Made by a program: the position numbers and the translations under genes. A DNA stretch of 5,817 nucleotides from Clostridia bacterium. GTDB lineage: Bacteria > Bacillota > Clostridia > Oscillospirales > Acutalibacteraceae. A model generated the notes under the pieces. It did no database searches. It had not been told where the DNA came from and saw only the letters and a program-made list of their open reading frames with translations. Where the stretch lies: positions 1 to 5,817 of the forward strand of contig CAAFMR010000249.1 in the NCBI GenBank assembly GCA_900764115.1, in the 5' to 3' direction. This document shows positions 4,725 to 5,817 of this stretch, in pieces; the first letter of the stretch is position 1, and each line of letters starts with the position of its first letter.

Positions 4725-5509
4725 TGCGGTTTGGCGTATGTATCGGCACGGATATGCACAACTTAGCCAAGCTACGGGAGTATGGCTATGATTATGCGGA
4801 AATCAACCTCTCCGGCATCGCCAACTGGACCCCGGAGCAGGTGGAGGAAGCACGGGCGGAAATGGTGCGCACCGGCATTTTTGCGGAAACCTGCAACGGA
4901 TTTTTCTTCAGCTTTGAGAAGGGCTATTTGACCAGCGACCGGGTGGATTTTGCCGCCCTGGAGGAGTATATCCGCCGGGCGCTGGGGAAAGCCAGCCGCC
5001 TGGGGCTGCAGGTGGCGGTTATCGGCAGCGGCGCTGCCCGCACCATCCTGGATGAGAGCCGCCGGGAGGAGGGCGAGGAGCAGTTCGCCCGGGTGCTGCG
5101 GCTGGCGGGGGATATCGGCGCCGAATTCGGCATCAAAATCGTGATTGAGCCGCTGCGGTACGAGGAGTGCAACACGGTCAACACGGTGGCGGACGGGATC
5201 GCGATGTGCCGCCGTGCCAATCATCCCAATGTGTTTGTGCTGGCGGATTTTTACTATGTTTCCATGACTGGCGAAAGTCTGGACACCATCCGCAGCTGTG
5301 GCTCCATGCTGCAGCACGTGCATCTGGCGCGGAATAATCCGGATCGCCGGATGCCGCTGGATGCGGCGGACGCGGTGGATTGCGCCCGGTGGGCGGAGGC
5401 GCTGCGGGAGAACGGCTACAATGCCCGCATCAGCCTGGAGGGTGCGTTCGGAGACGATTGGAATGACACCGTGAAAAAAATGCGGACCGTATTGAAAGTA
5501 TTTGAATAA
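4724..5509 (+). CDS. Sugar phosphate isomerase/epimerase-like TIM-barrel protein
   Basis: A 261-residue protein of the xylose-isomerase-like (AP endonuclease 2) TIM-barrel superfamily. A metal site is seen in Glu142 (IEPLRYEECNTVNT, 141-154), Asp175 (VLADFYYVS, 172-180), His198/His200 (QHVHLARNNPDR, 197-208) and Glu239 (ISLEGAF, 236-242). The EPL...E-N..NT pattern and the 33-residue Glu-to-Asp spacing resemble D-tagatose/L-ribulose 3-epimerases, so epimerisation or isomerisation of a keto sugar or sugar acid is likely; the exact substrate cannot be read from the sequence. The start at 4724 is chosen because its ATG overlaps the uxuA TAA and GGGG (4711-4714) is 9 nt upstream; the in-frame ATG at 4715 would leave no room for a ribosome binding site. 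Its place between uxuA and uxuB-like genes points to a role in hexuronate use, possibly feeding an unusual uronate or aldonate into the pathway. Confidence 0.85.
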   Translation: MRFGVCIGTDMHNLAKLREYGYDYAEINLSGIANWTPEQVEEARAEMVRTGIFAETCNGFFFSFEKGYLTSDRVDFAALEEYIRRALGKASRLGLQVAVIGSGAARTILDESRREEGEEQFARVLRLAGDIGAEFGIKIVIEPLRYEECNTVNTVADGIAMCRRANHPNVFVLADFYYVSMTGESLDTIRSCGSMLQHVHLARNNPDRRMPLDAADAVDCARWAEALRENGYNARISLEGAFGDDWNDTVKKMRTVLKVFE

Positions 5510-5525
5510 AGGAGAGCGGATAACA

Positions 5526-5817
5526 ATGAATCAGGTTATTGTCATTACCGGTGCCGGTGGCGTGCTTTGCTCCGGGTTTGCGGAGTTTCTGGCGGGCAAG
5601 GGCGCCAAGGTAGCCCTGCTGGATCTCAACGAGCAGGCAGCCGAGGCGGTGGCGGAGAAGATCCGGGCAGCCGGCGGCGAGGCGACGGCATACAAGACCA
5701 ATGTGCTGGATAAAGCCAATCTGGAGGAAGTGCATCAGGCGGTGCTGTCGAAGTACGGCAAGTGCGACATCCTCATCAACGGCGCCGGCGGCAACAATCC
5801 CCGCTGCACCACCCTGC
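5526..5817 (+). CDS. uxuB: SDR-family D-mannonate oxidoreductase / fructuronate reductase, N-terminal part
   Basis: The first 97 residues of a short-chain dehydrogenase are present before the window ends. The Rossmann fold shows ITGAGGVLCSGFAEFLAGKG (residues 7-26), Asp33 at the end of the second strand (LLDLN), which favours NAD(H) over NADP(H), Asn59 (TNV), and INGAGGNNPRCTT (84-96). The GGVLCS variant of the nucleotide loop and the AGGNNP continuation are typical of the SDR-type fructuronate reductases of Firmicutes, unrelated in fold to the long-chain UxuB of E. coli. The enzyme reduces D-fructuronate to D-mannonate, one step before UxuA. The catalytic Ser-Tyr-Lys lies beyond the window. 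AAAGGAG (5508-5514) overlaps the previous stop codon and is 11 nt from the ATG, so it belongs to the same operon. Substrate assignment rests on motifs plus context; gluconate-type SDRs are close relatives. Confidence 0.85.
   Translation, partial: MNQVIVITGAGGVLCSGFAEFLAGKGAKVALLDLNEQAAEAVAEKIRAAGGEATAYKTNVLDKANLEEVHQAVLSKYGKCDILINGAGGNNPRCTTL

Noticed and set aside
4772..5323. Open frame of 183 codons on the minus strand opposite the TIM-barrel gene
   Set aside because: Antisense shadow of a gene with a full set of conserved metal-site motifs; no start signal.

Overview
The window looks like chromosomal DNA of a GC-rich, low-GC-phylum (Firmicutes) anaerobe, most likely a gut clostridium of the Oscillospirales/Lachnospirales type. 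The reasons are strong AGGAGG-type ribosome binding sites before almost every gene, near-consensus sigma-A promoters, a clostridial short form of mannonate dehydratase and an SDR-type fructuronate reductase. This placement is an inference from gene content, not a match to a named genome.

Left part (1-2600). The window opens inside an IS3-family (IS150-like) insertion sequence read on the minus strand; its outer end appears to lie near position 200. Next comes a two-gene unit with its own promoter: a DUF2752 membrane protein and a double zinc-ribbon TM2-domain membrane protein, closed by a very strong terminator at 1157-1194. A divergent pair of small genes follows: a 66-residue soluble acidic-tailed protein (minus) and a 102-residue holin-like membrane protein (plus). 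An L-rhamnose-mutarotase-family gene has its own near-perfect promoter. After it sits an odd transcription unit of about 300 nt: an excellent promoter, a roughly 100-nt leader, a small reading frame broken by one in-frame TAG, and a terminator.

Right part (2614-5817). An AraC-family regulator (minus) is divergent from a tightly packed hexuronate operon (plus): mannonate dehydratase (uxuA), a xylose-isomerase-like TIM-barrel sugar isomerase/epimerase whose ATG overlaps the uxuA stop (TAATG), and the start of an SDR-type D-mannonate oxidoreductase (uxuB-like), which runs off the window. The regulator has a TTGCAA-17-TATACT promoter. The operon has an extended -10 (TGCTATAAT) but a poor -35, as expected for a promoter that needs an activator.

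Together the right part fits catabolism of glucuronate/fructuronate to 2-keto-3-deoxygluconate under a dedicated activator. The in-between TIM-barrel enzyme has no assigned step, and the mutarotase nearby may serve the same sugar diet. The most unusual items are the TAG-interrupted small frame with its strong promoter and the unassigned enzyme between uxuA and uxuB. I see no CRISPR array, tRNA, rRNA or recognisable riboswitch.
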